From Bordetella sp. BOR01 (GTDB lineage Bacteria > Pseudomonadota > Gammaproteobacteria > Burkholderiales > Burkholderiaceae_B): 64,000 nucleotides of DNA. The stretch is taken from positions 558,001-622,000 of the forward strand of contig NZ_JAHUWT010000002.1 in the NCBI RefSeq assembly GCF_019218885.1, given 5' to 3'. Under the pieces are notes generated by a model. That model worked only from the letters and a program-made list of their open reading frames with translations, did no database searches and was not told the DNA's origin. The stretch's first letter is position 1. The number at the start of each line of letters is the position of its first letter. The translations under genes were made by a program, and so were the position numbers. Positions 24,807 through 33,193 of the stretch are shown piece by piece.

Positions 24807-26920
24807 GCGGTCTCCGGAAGAAGTTCGATGACGATGTTGCCGGTGGGGTCCGCCCATGCGCGCGCGTCGGGCGGGACCACAATGGTCGTGTCGTACGATT
24901 CGATGATCAGCGGGCCATCGACGGCTTGGCTGGTCATGGCCGAGCGCGGCAGCAGCCTGGTCAGGCAAGGTTCGCCTTCGGGATCGAAGCTGACCAGGCG
25001 TTCGCCGGTCTCGCCCCGCAATGCGCTGGTATCCACGCCGCTGGTGCGGAAGTTCAGGCGCTGGTCGCTGCGTCCGTATGCAAACACGCGCACGTTGACC
25101 AGTTCCAGGGTTTCGTCGCTGCTATAGCCGAATGTGCGCTCGTAAAGCGCATTGAAGTCGCGGCCCAGCGCTTCCAGGGTGCCGGCCTGGCCGAAAGCAC
25201 CGGTAACGGGCACAGTCAGTTCCGAACTCTGGCCCAGGTAGCGCAGGTCGGCCATGGCGGTGATGTCCACGCTGTGTGCCGGGTAGCCTTCGGACTGCAA
25301 TACCTCCAGGCCCTGGGCCCGCAGCTTCTCGACAGCGGCCTGCACCGCGCCATCGCACTGTTCCAGGGGCCGCAGAATGGCTTTGACGAAATTGTGCTCG
25401 GCGTCGGCCGACAGCATGCCGGCCGAGCAGAACACGCCGGCCATGATGGGGGCGATGACGCGCCGCACGCCCAGCAGCCGCGCCACCTCGACGGCATGCA
25501 GCGGGCCGCCGCCGCCGAAGGCGATCATGGTCATGTCGCGGGGGTCGCGGCCGCGTTCTATCGTGACCGCCCGGATCGCGCGCGCCATGTTGACGTTGGC
25601 GACGCGGCGCATGCCATGGGCGGCGCGAATCGCATCCAGGCCCAGCGGTTGGCCCACGTGCTTCAGCACCGCCGCCTTGGACAGCCGCGGCTGCACCTTC
25701 AGGCTGCCGCCAGCCAGGGCGCGGGGGTTCAGGTAGCCCAGCACCATGTTGGCGTCGGTGACGGTGGGCCGGTCGTTGCCATTGCCATAGCATGCGGGGC
25801 CGGGGTAGGCACCGGCCGACTCCGGGCCGACACACAGCAGGCCGCCCGAATCGATGCTGGCGATAGAGCCGCCGCCGGCGCCCACTTCGGCAATGTCGAT
25901 GGCGGGAACCTTCAGCACATAGCCCCCGCCCTTGACGAAGCGGCTGGGCGCGCTGATGCCGTCGCGGAATTCGTATTCGGTGGTCAGCGAGGGTGTGCCG
26001 TCGGTCACGATGGACGCCTTGGCCGTGGTGCCACCCATGTCGAATACGATGAGTTCATGCTCGTTGCCCAGCGCGCCGATCAGTGCGGCGCCGGCCACCC
26101 CGCCGGCCGGGCCCGAGGCCACGGCAAACACGGGTTTCTCTGACGCGGACGCCACGCCCATCATGCCGCCGTTGGATGCCATGACCTGCAGCGACGCCTT
26201 GACTCCCATGGCCGCCAGGTCGGTTCTCAGGCGGGCCAGGTACGTGCGCATGGCCGGCAGGATGTACGCGTTCACGACCGTGGTGCTGGTCCGTTCATAT
26301 TCCTTGATCTCGGGCAGCACGTCGCACGAGGCACTGACCAGCAGTTGGGGGAACTCGGCCTCGATCAGCCGTTTGGCGGCGATTTCGTGGTCGGGGTTGA
26401 TATAGCTGTTCAAGAAACAGATGGCGATGGATTCCACGCCTTCGGCCGCCAGTTCGGCGACCACCGTGCGGATTTCCTGTTCATCCAGTGCCGTGACGAT
26501 CTCGCCGCGCGCATCGATACGTTCGTGGATGCCGCGCCGGTAGCGGCGCGGCACCAAGGGGTCGGGTTTGCGCCAGGCCAGGTCGAACATGGTGGGGGTG
26601 CGGATCCGGCCGATTTCCAGCACGTCGCGGAACCCTTCGGTGGCCAGCACACCGGTTTTCGCGCCGACCTTCTGCAGGATCGTATTGGACGCCGTGGTCG
26701 TGCCGTGCACGATCTCGGTAATGTCGCCCGGTTGCACCCCGGCTTGTTCGATCAGCGCTTCCAGGCCCTGGACGATGGCCTGGCCCAGGTTGTCCGGCGT
26801 GGTCGAGGTCTTGTTGACGAATATCCGCCCGTCGGGCGTGGCCAGGACGATGTCGGTGAAGGTACCGCCGATGTCGCATCCGACGCGCACGCCGGGGTTT
26901 GATGCCAGAACCGTATCCAT
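24803..26920 (-). CDS. hyuA: Hydantoinase A / oxoprolinase-family ATPase subunit (second HyuA)
   Basis: 705 aa. ATPase motifs are VGCDIGGTFTDIVLATPDGR near residue 13 and FDMGGTTAKASIV near residue 300. GAGGGSIASIDSGG and AFGGGGPLHAVEVARLLG are further family signatures. It is the first gene of a five-gene minus-strand operon (hyuA, hyuB, receptor, ATPase, permease). A TetR regulator is divergent, and the 251-bp gap holds a palindromic operator. Gene order is A-B here but B-A at the first locus, so the two hyu pairs are not a simple recent duplication. Confidence 0.9.
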   Translation of the reverse strand: MDTVLASNPGVRVGCDIGGTFTDIVLATPDGRIFVNKTSTTPDNLGQAIVQGLEALIEQAGVQPGDITEIVHGTTTASNTILQKVGAKTGVLATEGFRDVLEIGRIRTPTMFDLAWRKPDPLVPRRYRRGIHERIDARGEIVTALDEQEIRTVVAELAAEGVESIAICFLNSYINPDHEIAAKRLIEAEFPQLLVSASCDVLPEIKEYERTSTTVVNAYILPAMRTYLARLRTDLAAMGVKASLQVMASNGGMMGVASASEKPVFAVASGPAGGVAGAALIGALGNEHELIVFDMGGTTAKASIVTDGTPSLTTEYEFRDGISAPSRFVKGGGYVLKVPAIDIAEVGAGGGSIASIDSGGLLCVGPESAGAYPGPACYGNGNDRPTVTDANMVLGYLNPRALAGGSLKVQPRLSKAAVLKHVGQPLGLDAIRAAHGMRRVANVNMARAIRAVTIERGRDPRDMTMIAFGGGGPLHAVEVARLLGVRRVIAPIMAGVFCSAGMLSADAEHNFVKAILRPLEQCDGAVQAAVEKLRAQGLEVLQSEGYPAHSVDITAMADLRYLGQSSELTVPVTGAFGQAGTLEALGRDFNALYERTFGYSSDETLELVNVRVFAYGRSDQRLNFRTSGVDTSALRGETGERLVSFDPEGEPCLTRLLPRSAMTSQAVDGPLIIESYDTTIVVPPDARAWADPTGNIVIELLPETA

Positions 26921-27013
26921 TGTTTCTCCGAAGCCGGGAGTCGATGCGCCGGATGGTTGGCGCCGCCACGCGCGCCGGGGCGCTCCCGTAGCCTGCCTTC
27001 TTGCATTAACTAA

Positions 27014-27025
27014 CTAACTGGTTAG
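27014..27025. promoter_or_regulatory. TetR-type palindromic operator
   Basis: CTAAC-TG-GTTAG is an exact inverted repeat, extended on the left by TAACTAA. It lies 94 bp before the hyuA start and 147 bp before the tetR start. ACTAAC/GTTAGT-like palindromes are common TetR-family operators, so the divergent TetR protein is the likely ligand. Two direct copies of GCATGGTA (27037-27044 and 27049-27056) lie next to it. Confidence 0.6.
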
Positions 27026-27171
27026 CACAATTAAAGGCATGGTAGAAAGCATGGTAAATGCTGTCAATACGGATTTTCTAGAGGTTTTCCCTTAATATCC
27101 CAGTACCTTGCAAATGCCTGGGAAGCTAGAATCCTTATTGAGATCCACCCCCAATACTTGTAGATTCCGCC

Positions 27172-27852
27172 ATGCCCGCCAAGAAATCGCCTGATGCCGG
27201 CAAGCCCACGTCGCGCAATGCGCAGCTGACCAAAGAACGTATCCTGAACGTGGCTTTCAAAGAGTTCGCGGCGCGCGGATACGACGGTGCGCGCGTCGAT
27301 GCCATCGTGGCCCGCTGCAAGATCAGCAAGAACCTGATCTATCACTATTTCTCAAGCAAGGAAGACCTGTTCCTGCAGGTCATGGAGCGCGCCTACGGCG
27401 CCATGCGCAAGCGCCAGAACGAACTGGCGCTGACCGGCGACGACCCCGTGGCGGATATGCGTGTGCTGGTGGAAAAGACCATCCAGCACTTTATCGAGCA
27501 GCCCGAGTTCATCCAGTTGCTGGCCACCGAGAACCTGTACAAGGCCGCGCACATCAAGAAGTCGAGCGTGATTCCGGTAATTTTCAACCCGCTGCGCACT
27601 GCGCTGGACAACATCCTGGAACAAGGGAAAACCAAGGGCGTGTTCCGCCAGGATGCGGACTGGATCGACCTGTACGTGTCGATCTCGGGCCTGGGTTCGT
27701 ACGCTATCTCGAACCGCTACACCTTGTCGTACGTACTGGACGTGGACCTGGGGTCGTCCGAGCGGCAGATACGCCGGATGAAGCATATCCCGGACATGGT
27801 GATGAGCTATTTGTGCGACCTGGGCGAGGCGCAGGGCATTCGGTCAGCCTGA
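27172..27852 (+). CDS. TetR-family transcriptional regulator
   Basis: 226 aa. The TetR HTH spans about residues 18-65: RNAQLTKERILNVAFKEFAARGYDGARVDAIVARC, then KISKNLIYHYFSSKEDLF. The remaining helical domain (about 80-226) is the ligand-binding/dimerisation part. A basic N-terminal tail (MPAKKSPDAGKPTS) precedes the HTH. It is divergent from the hyuAB-ABC operon and probably represses it until substrate or product binds. It converges with the ketopantoate-reductase-like gene, with 23 bp between the stops. Confidence 0.9.
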   Translation: MPAKKSPDAGKPTSRNAQLTKERILNVAFKEFAARGYDGARVDAIVARCKISKNLIYHYFSSKEDLFLQVMERAYGAMRKRQNELALTGDDPVADMRVLVEKTIQHFIEQPEFIQLLATENLYKAAHIKKSSVIPVIFNPLRTALDNILEQGKTKGVFRQDADWIDLYVSISGLGSYAISNRYTLSYVLDVDLGSSERQIRRMKHIPDMVMSYLCDLGEAQGIRSA

Positions 27853-27875
27853 TTTCGGTGGTCGGGCTATGCGCG

Positions 27876-28808
27876 TCAACGCGTACGGGCCGTCGTGAAC
27901 GAGGACTCGCGCTGCTTCACCAGGGCGGTTAGCGTTGCATTGACCGGCGCGGCCTTGCTGCATTTCCCGGCTTCTTTGGCGATGGCGCCATTGATATAGT
28001 CGATTTCGCTGATACGGCCACGCTCGTGATCGAGCATCACCGAGGGTTTGGCATCCGGAATGCGGGCACCGAATGCCTGGACATGGGCGATGGGATCGGT
28101 GACCGATAACGCGATGCCGCGCGCCCTGGCGATTTGCCAGGCCTCTGTCGCGGCAGCCTGGCTTACGCCCGAGATATGCGTATCCGCCATCACCTGGCCG
28201 ACGGTCAAGCCGCTTAGTGTGCAGGGGGCGCTATAGGCGACATTGCATATCAGCTTTTCCCATTGCATCGCGGCTACGTCTTGAACGGGCTCCGCATTGA
28301 AACCCGCGTCTTGCCATACCGCGGCCACGCGTTCCAGCGAGGCGGTGCCGAGCGTAGCGTATGCACCCATGCGTACCGCCGCCATGCCATTGTGGTGCGC
28401 GTGGCCCGCCTGGGGCAGCGAGGCGCCGAATGCGGCGGCGATGCCTATGGCCAGGCGTTCCGCGCCCACGGCCTGGGCCACGTCATCGGCACTTCCGAGC
28501 CCGTTCTGGATCGTCAGGACGACGGTCGATGGACCCAGTAGCGGACGGGCCTGGCGCGCGGCCGCGCCGGCCTGAGCCGCTTTCGAGGCGATGATGACCA
28601 AGTCCACGGTTTCTTGCGGAACGTCGGAATAGGCACGCAACGTTACCTGCCGGTCGCCGCTGGCTCCAGTGAGGTGCAAACCTTTGTCCGCCATGGCCTG
28701 GATATGTTCCGCCCAGTGGTCGACGACTAGAACGTCATTGCCGCGGCTACCCAGCAAGCCTGCGTAGACGGATCCCATGGCGCCACAACCGATGATTGCG
28801 ATTTTCAT
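27876..28808 (-). CDS. Ketopantoate reductase family (ApbA/PanE) NADP-dependent oxidoreductase
   Basis: 310 aa. The N-terminal Rossmann motif is IIGCGAMGSVYAGLLGSRG. TIQNGLGSADDVAQAVGAERL follows, and the C-terminal helical domain contains the catalytic-lysine region WEKLICNVAYSA. SVMLDHERGRISEIDYINGAI is the usual family stretch. It lies at the 3' end of the Bug/enolase-superfamily operon, away from coenzyme A genes, so it more likely reduces or oxidises a 2-keto/2-hydroxy acid of that pathway than ketopantoate. It is 12 bp downstream of the dehydratase gene. Confidence 0.85.
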   Translation of the reverse strand: MKIAIIGCGAMGSVYAGLLGSRGNDVLVVDHWAEHIQAMADKGLHLTGASGDRQVTLRAYSDVPQETVDLVIIASKAAQAGAAARQARPLLGPSTVVLTIQNGLGSADDVAQAVGAERLAIGIAAAFGASLPQAGHAHHNGMAAVRMGAYATLGTASLERVAAVWQDAGFNAEPVQDVAAMQWEKLICNVAYSAPCTLSGLTVGQVMADTHISGVSQAAATEAWQIARARGIALSVTDPIAHVQAFGARIPDAKPSVMLDHERGRISEIDYINGAIAKEAGKCSKAAPVNATLTALVKQRESSFTTARTR

Positions 28809-28820
28809 TGTGTGCCTCGG

Positions 28821-30005
28821 CTAATTGTTTGTATCGAGCTGCTTGAGGTATGGGGCCAATTCGACTTTCTGCTCCAGCCCAAAGCCCGGGGCATCGGTGG
28901 GGCTGACATAGCCCTCGCCCAGGCGGCAAGTATCAGGGTAGCCACCGAATGGCTGGAACACCCCCGGATACGCTTCGCATCCCCCCAGCCCAAGTCCCGC
29001 GGCGATATGCAGGTTGATCAAGTGGCCGCCGTGGGGATGCATGTGGCTGCGACCGAACCCGTGCGATTCCAGGGTGCCGATCATACCCAGGAATTCGGTG
29101 ACACCGTAAGCCAGGCCCGGATCCATCTGGAATATGTCCAGGGATGGCCGCATGCCGGCGAACAGCGCCAGGTTCTTCACATCTTGTGCCGAAAACAGAT
29201 TCTCGCCGGTGGCGATCCGGCCGGTATAGGCTTCGGCGACGCGCCGGTTCAAGTCATAGTCCAGCGGGTCGCCGATTTCCTCGTACCATCGCAGGTCGTA
29301 GGCCTCGATGGCCTTGGCATAGTCCAGCGCGGTTTGCAGGTCGAAGCGGCCGTTAGCATCCACGGCCAGCGCAGTCCCCGATCCCACCACGGCGATCGCG
29401 GCTTCGATGCGCTTGAGATCGTCTGGCAAGGACGTGCCGCCAATCTTCATTTTGAACTTGGTGAACCCGGCGTCCTGGTAGCCTCGGAACTCTGCCTGAA
29501 GCCGGTCGATGCCGTCATCGCCATAGTAATAGCCGCCCGCGGCGTACACCGGTACGCGGATATCGGCTGGCGTCGGCGGAAGTTCCCGGCCGATCGCGTG
29601 CGCCAGTGTCCGGCAGGCGGGCTCGTCGGCCAGCTTGGCGTTCAAGTCCCAGAAGGCCAGCTCCAGAGCGCCAACGGCCGCGGCGCGATCGCCGTGTCCG
29701 CCCGGCTTCTCATTGCGCATCAGAAGTTTCGATATCCGGGCGGGGTCGAAGCGCGTACCGCCTTCATCCAGCAAGTCCGCGGGTTTGGCGGCAAGCAGCC
29801 GGGGAATGAACCGCTCTCGCAATAAACCCGGCTGGGCATAACGGCCAATCGAATCGAAGGCGTAGCCGACTACCGGTTTGCCGTTGCGCATGGCATCGGT
29901 GGCGACCGCCACCAGCGAGATGGTGTGTTCCGAGAAGTTGACCAGTGAATTCGCGATGTTCCCTTCCAGCAGGACGGAAAGTTCTCGCACCCGGGTGATA
30001 CGCAT
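28821..30005 (-). CDS. Enolase-superfamily acid dehydratase, D(-)-tartrate dehydratase-like
   Basis: 394 aa. The mandelate racemase/muconate lactonising fold is complete: catalytic lysine motif FKMKIGG, then metal ligands in LAVDANGRF, WYEEIGDPLDY and ATGENLF. A catalytic histidine is in MHPHGGHL. The stretches AAGGYYY, NEKPGGHG and AAGLGLGGCEAYP match my memory of Bradyrhizobium D-tartrate dehydratase closely. The expected reaction is Mg-dependent dehydration of D-tartrate or a similar hydroxy-diacid to an oxo-diacid. It lies between a Bug receptor and a 2-keto-acid reductase-like gene, which fits. The exact substrate is unproven. Confidence 0.82.
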   Translation of the reverse strand: MRITRVRELSVLLEGNIANSLVNFSEHTISLVAVATDAMRNGKPVVGYAFDSIGRYAQPGLLRERFIPRLLAAKPADLLDEGGTRFDPARISKLLMRNEKPGGHGDRAAAVGALELAFWDLNAKLADEPACRTLAHAIGRELPPTPADIRVPVYAAGGYYYGDDGIDRLQAEFRGYQDAGFTKFKMKIGGTSLPDDLKRIEAAIAVVGSGTALAVDANGRFDLQTALDYAKAIEAYDLRWYEEIGDPLDYDLNRRVAEAYTGRIATGENLFSAQDVKNLALFAGMRPSLDIFQMDPGLAYGVTEFLGMIGTLESHGFGRSHMHPHGGHLINLHIAAGLGLGGCEAYPGVFQPFGGYPDTCRLGEGYVSPTDAPGFGLEQKVELAPYLKQLDTNN

Positions 30006-30030
30006 GACTGGCTGCTCCTGGCTGACGCGG

Positions 30031-30999
30031 CTACTGGATCGTGATGTTGGTTGCCTTGATGGTCTCGGCCCAGCGGGCTATGTCCGTACTCAGGTGTTTG
30101 GCGAAATCTTCTCTTTTGTCCGATACCGCGATGGCACCCAGATCTTGCAAGCGCGCCTTCATGGCGGGCTCGCCCAGGATTCTGCCCAGATCTGTCTGAA
30201 GCTTGTCGAGTATCGGGGCTGGCGTGCCGGCCGGCGCCATGATGGCGTACCAGCTGGGGGAGTCATAGCCAGCAACGCCGCCCTCCTGAACTGTGGGAAT
30301 ATCCGGTGTACCGGCGAACCGCTGGGCCGATGTCATGGCGATAGCCTTGAGCTTGCCGTCCTTCAGCAGGCCATCGACAACGGGCATGGCGGTGATCAGT
30401 AGCGGGATCTGGCCGGACACTACGTCTCCGACTGCCTGGCTGCCGCCCTTGTACGGGATGTGGATCATCTTCATGCCAGTCTTGTGCGCCAGCAGTTCGC
30501 CCGACAGATGCCCCATGCTGCCCGCGCCCGCCGAGCCAAAGTCCAGTTCCTGCGTCTTGCCCAGCTCAATCAGTTCCGGGATGGTATTGGCCTTCAAGGA
30601 GGGGGTGGCAACGATTACCAGCGGGACGACGGCAACCCGGGTAATCGGTGCGAAGTCATGCTCTGGCGAGAAGGGCAGGTCGGGATACAGGGTGGGATTG
30701 ATGGCCATGGTTCCGTCGGCGGCCAATAGCAGTGTGTAGCCGTCGGGTGCGGCTTTCGCTACCGCGTCGCTGCCGATATTGCCGTTGGCGCCGGGCCGGT
30801 TTTCGACCACGACGGGTTGGCCCACGGCTTCTGCCAGCTTCTGGCCGACCGCACGCGCCAGTACGTCGCTGGTGCCGCCGGCCGAAAAGGGCACGATCAG
30901 GCGGATTGGCCTGTCGGGATAAGTTGACGCCGCAGTGGCGCAGGTGGCCCCCGCCGTGACGGCGATCAGTGCTAAACCCAATTTGGCAATCAGCTTCAT
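30031..30999 (-). CDS. Tripartite tricarboxylate (Bug/TctC) solute receptor
   Basis: 322 aa from ATG 30999 (MKLIAKLGLALIAVTAGATCATAA signal). The longer frame to 31074 would run through the operator and lacks a ribosome site; GGGAGACTGTC precedes the chosen ATG. The mature start is YPDRPIRLIVPFSAGGTSDVLARAVG, and VVENRPGANGNIGSDAVA, AAPDGYTLLLAAD and IPYKGGSQAVGDVVSGQI follow. It is the first gene of the tartrate-dehydratase-like operon, so a hydroxy-dicarboxylate ligand is likely. A LacI-type operator lies 26-47 bp upstream. Confidence 0.9.
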   Translation of the reverse strand: MKLIAKLGLALIAVTAGATCATAASTYPDRPIRLIVPFSAGGTSDVLARAVGQKLAEAVGQPVVVENRPGANGNIGSDAVAKAAPDGYTLLLAADGTMAINPTLYPDLPFSPEHDFAPITRVAVVPLVIVATPSLKANTIPELIELGKTQELDFGSAGAGSMGHLSGELLAHKTGMKMIHIPYKGGSQAVGDVVSGQIPLLITAMPVVDGLLKDGKLKAIAMTSAQRFAGTPDIPTVQEGGVAGYDSPSWYAIMAPAGTPAPILDKLQTDLGRILGEPAMKARLQDLGAIAVSDKREDFAKHLSTDIARWAETIKATNITIQ

Positions 31000-31024
31000 G
31001 ACAGTCTCCCGAGTATCGTTATAG

Positions 31025-31046
31025 TTAATGCACACGTTTGCATTAA
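31025..31046. promoter_or_regulatory. LacI-type operator 1 (long palindrome)
   Basis: TTAATGCA (31025-31032) and TGCATTAA (31039-31046) are perfect inverted arms around CACGTT. The inner 14 bases, ATGCACACGTTTGC (31028-31041), share 13 of 14 positions with operator 2 read on the other strand. The central ACGT with flanking TTTGCA half-sites is the GalR/LacI pattern. It lies just before the minus-strand Bug gene. Confidence 0.65.
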
Positions 31047-31126
31047 TGTACGTCGAAATTCGGCAGCTAGGCAATGAATTTCAGATATCATGGGCAAAAA
31101 ATGCAGATAGGATCAATCTCCAAAGG

Positions 31127-31140
31127 GCAAACGTATGCAT
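31127..31140. promoter_or_regulatory. LacI-type operator 2 (overlaps the leuC-like start codon)
   Basis: The minus-strand reading ATGCATACGTTTGC matches operator 1 at 13 of 14 bases. It covers the ATG (31135) of the leuC-like gene, so a bound repressor would also block translation initiation or early elongation. The centres of the two sites are about 99 bp apart. Confidence 0.5.
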
Positions 31141-32583
31141 TTCAACGGGATTTCATTGGAAGATGCCAGCCGGGTTGCCACTGCGGGACGCCGCCGAACC
31201 GCATTCGACAAGCTGTGGCAGGCCCATCATGTGGGCGATATGCCGGACGGCCGATCGATAATCTTCATCGACCGCCATCTGGTTCACGATCTGTCCAGCC
31301 CGCAGGCGTTCGCCGGGTTGGTGGAAGGGGGGCGTACCGTCCGGAGTCCTGAGCGGACGTTTGCCATGGCCGACCATATCGTTTCGACTGAGCCAGGCCG
31401 CTCCGAGGACACGGTGCCGGGCGGCAAGGAAATGATCCTGGCCCTGCGCCGGAACGCTGCGCGCTTCGGGATTCGTCATTTTGGAATCGGCGACGCCGAG
31501 CAGGGTATCGTGCACGTGACGGCGCCCGATCTCGGCTTGATCGTGCCCGGCATGACGGTCGTGTGTGGCGACAGCCATACCTGCACACTGGGGGCGCTGG
31601 GGGCGTGGGCGTGGGGAATCGGTACCTCGGAAGTCGAGCACGTACTGGCCACGCAAACGCTCGTGATGCATCGCCCGCGGTCGATGCGCCTTGCCCTGCG
31701 CGGTCGGCTGCACGGCGGCATCGGGGCGAAGGACCTGGCTTTGCACGTGGTACGCCGTATCGGCGTGCAAGGAGCGGCAGTGGGCTTTCTTGAACTGGCG
31801 GGCGAGCTTGTCAGGGATTTGTCCATGGAAGCACGCATGACGTTGTGCAACCTGGGAATCGAATGCGGCGCGCGCACCGCGTTTGTGGCGCCAGATGAAA
31901 AAACGCTGGCTTACTTGAATGCACGCATACCGGGCCTGGAGCAGGATGTCGCCGCGCTTGAACGATTGGGCGATGCCGGTTCGGATAGCGGTGCCACTTA
32001 CGATACCGAGCAGACTCTGGAAATCGACCTGGACGCACCTCAATTCACGTGGGGGACCAATCCCAGCCAAGCGGTGGGGGTCCACGAGTCGCTACCATCG
32101 ATGGACGCCGCCGCCGACGCGAAGGCCAGGCAAGTCATGCAGCGATCATTCGAGTACATGGGGCTGGTTCCAGGAGCCCCATTGCGGGGCCAGCCGGTGC
32201 AACGCGTGTTTATCGGGTCTTGTACCAACGGGCGCCTCTCGGACCTGGAGTTGGCGGCCGGGGTGATCCAGGGCCGCAAAGTACATGCCAATGTCAAGGC
32301 ATTGGTGGTGCCCGGCTCGCAGCAGGTCAAACGCCAGGCGGAACAAATGGGTTTGGATCGGATATTTACCGAAGCCGGCTTCGAATGGCGGGAATCGGGC
32401 TGTTCGATGTGCGTCGGGATGAACGCCGACCGCGTTGCCCCGGGCGAGCGGTGCGTGTCTACTTCCAACCGGAATTTCGAAGGAAGGCAGGGTCCGGGGG
32501 CGAGAACGCACTTGGCAAGTCCAGCAAGCGCCGCCGCTGCCGCCATTGCCGGCGCGATCGTGGACCACCGGGAGCTGACCTGA
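31135..32583 (+). CDS. Aconitase-superfamily dehydratase, large subunit (LeuC-like)
   Basis: 482 aa. [4Fe-4S] ligands are Cys363 in FIGSCTNGR and Cys423/Cys426 in CSMCVGMNAD. The N-terminal IDRHLVHDLSSPQAF and VVCGDSHTCTLGALGAWAWGIGTSE are clear LeuC motifs. It has about 17 more N-terminal residues than usual before AFDKLWQAHHV. With the small subunit (1 bp downstream) it forms a hydro-lyase. Placement under a LacI regulator beside a tartrate-dehydratase-like operon, away from leuB/leuA, suggests a catabolic hydroxy-acid dehydratase (malate-, citramalate- or dimethylmalate-type) rather than leucine synthesis. Confidence 0.88.
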   Translation: MHFNGISLEDASRVATAGRRRTAFDKLWQAHHVGDMPDGRSIIFIDRHLVHDLSSPQAFAGLVEGGRTVRSPERTFAMADHIVSTEPGRSEDTVPGGKEMILALRRNAARFGIRHFGIGDAEQGIVHVTAPDLGLIVPGMTVVCGDSHTCTLGALGAWAWGIGTSEVEHVLATQTLVMHRPRSMRLALRGRLHGGIGAKDLALHVVRRIGVQGAAVGFLELAGELVRDLSMEARMTLCNLGIECGARTAFVAPDEKTLAYLNARIPGLEQDVAALERLGDAGSDSGATYDTEQTLEIDLDAPQFTWGTNPSQAVGVHESLPSMDAAADAKARQVMQRSFEYMGLVPGAPLRGQPVQRVFIGSCTNGRLSDLELAAGVIQGRKVHANVKALVVPGSQQVKRQAEQMGLDRIFTEAGFEWRESGCSMCVGMNADRVAPGERCVSTSNRNFEGRQGPGARTHLASPASAAAAAIAGAIVDHRELT

Positions 32584-32584
32584 C

Positions 32585-33193
32585 ATGCAAGCGTTTCGCA
32601 GCCACTATGGAATCATGCTGCCCATCGATCGGGACAACGTCGACACTGACGCCATCGTGCCCCAGCGCTGGTTGATTACCGTAGAGCGAAAGGGCCTGGG
32701 CAAAGGGTTGTTCGGTAGTTGGCGCTACGACGAAGCCGGCCGCGACCATCCGGATTTCATCTTGAACCGACCCGAATACGCAAATGCTTCGGTCATCGTT
32801 GCCCGCTCGAACTATGGCTGTGGTTCTTCACGGGAACATGCGGTTTGGGCTCACTTGGACTACGGTATACGCGCGATCGTGGCGCCCAGCTATGGTTCGA
32901 TTTTCTACGAGAATTGCCTGAAGAATGGCTTGCTGCCCGTCGTACTCGCAGAAGACAAAGTCAACGGCCTGATCGGGCAAGCATTGGCCGGCGACGGCAG
33001 TGGGCTTGCCGTTGACCTCGAATCGAACCAACTGACCGGGCCGGACGGCATGGTTTATGATTTCACGATGGATGCAGGGCGGCGCCGGTCCCTTCTTGAC
33101 GGGCAAGACGATATTGCCGCCACATTGACCCAGCGTGAATCGATCGATATTTTCGAAGTATGGCAACGAAGAACAAATCCTCGGTTGGGCTGA
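32585..33193 (+). CDS. Aconitase-superfamily dehydratase, small subunit (LeuD-like)
   Basis: 202 aa. The swivel-domain motifs are IDRDNVDTDAIVPQRWL near the start, SNYGCGSSREHAVWAHLDYGIRAIVAPSYGSIF in the middle, and NGLLPVVL after that. GCGSSREHA is the conserved substrate-binding loop. It starts one base after the large-subunit stop and overlaps the downstream LacI gene by 34 bp, so all three are translated from one message. It is a complete subunit with no truncation. Confidence 0.9.
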   Translation: MQAFRSHYGIMLPIDRDNVDTDAIVPQRWLITVERKGLGKGLFGSWRYDEAGRDHPDFILNRPEYANASVIVARSNYGCGSSREHAVWAHLDYGIRAIVAPSYGSIFYENCLKNGLLPVVLAEDKVNGLIGQALAGDGSGLAVDLESNQLTGPDGMVYDFTMDAGRRRSLLDGQDDIAATLTQRESIDIFEVWQRRTNPRLG

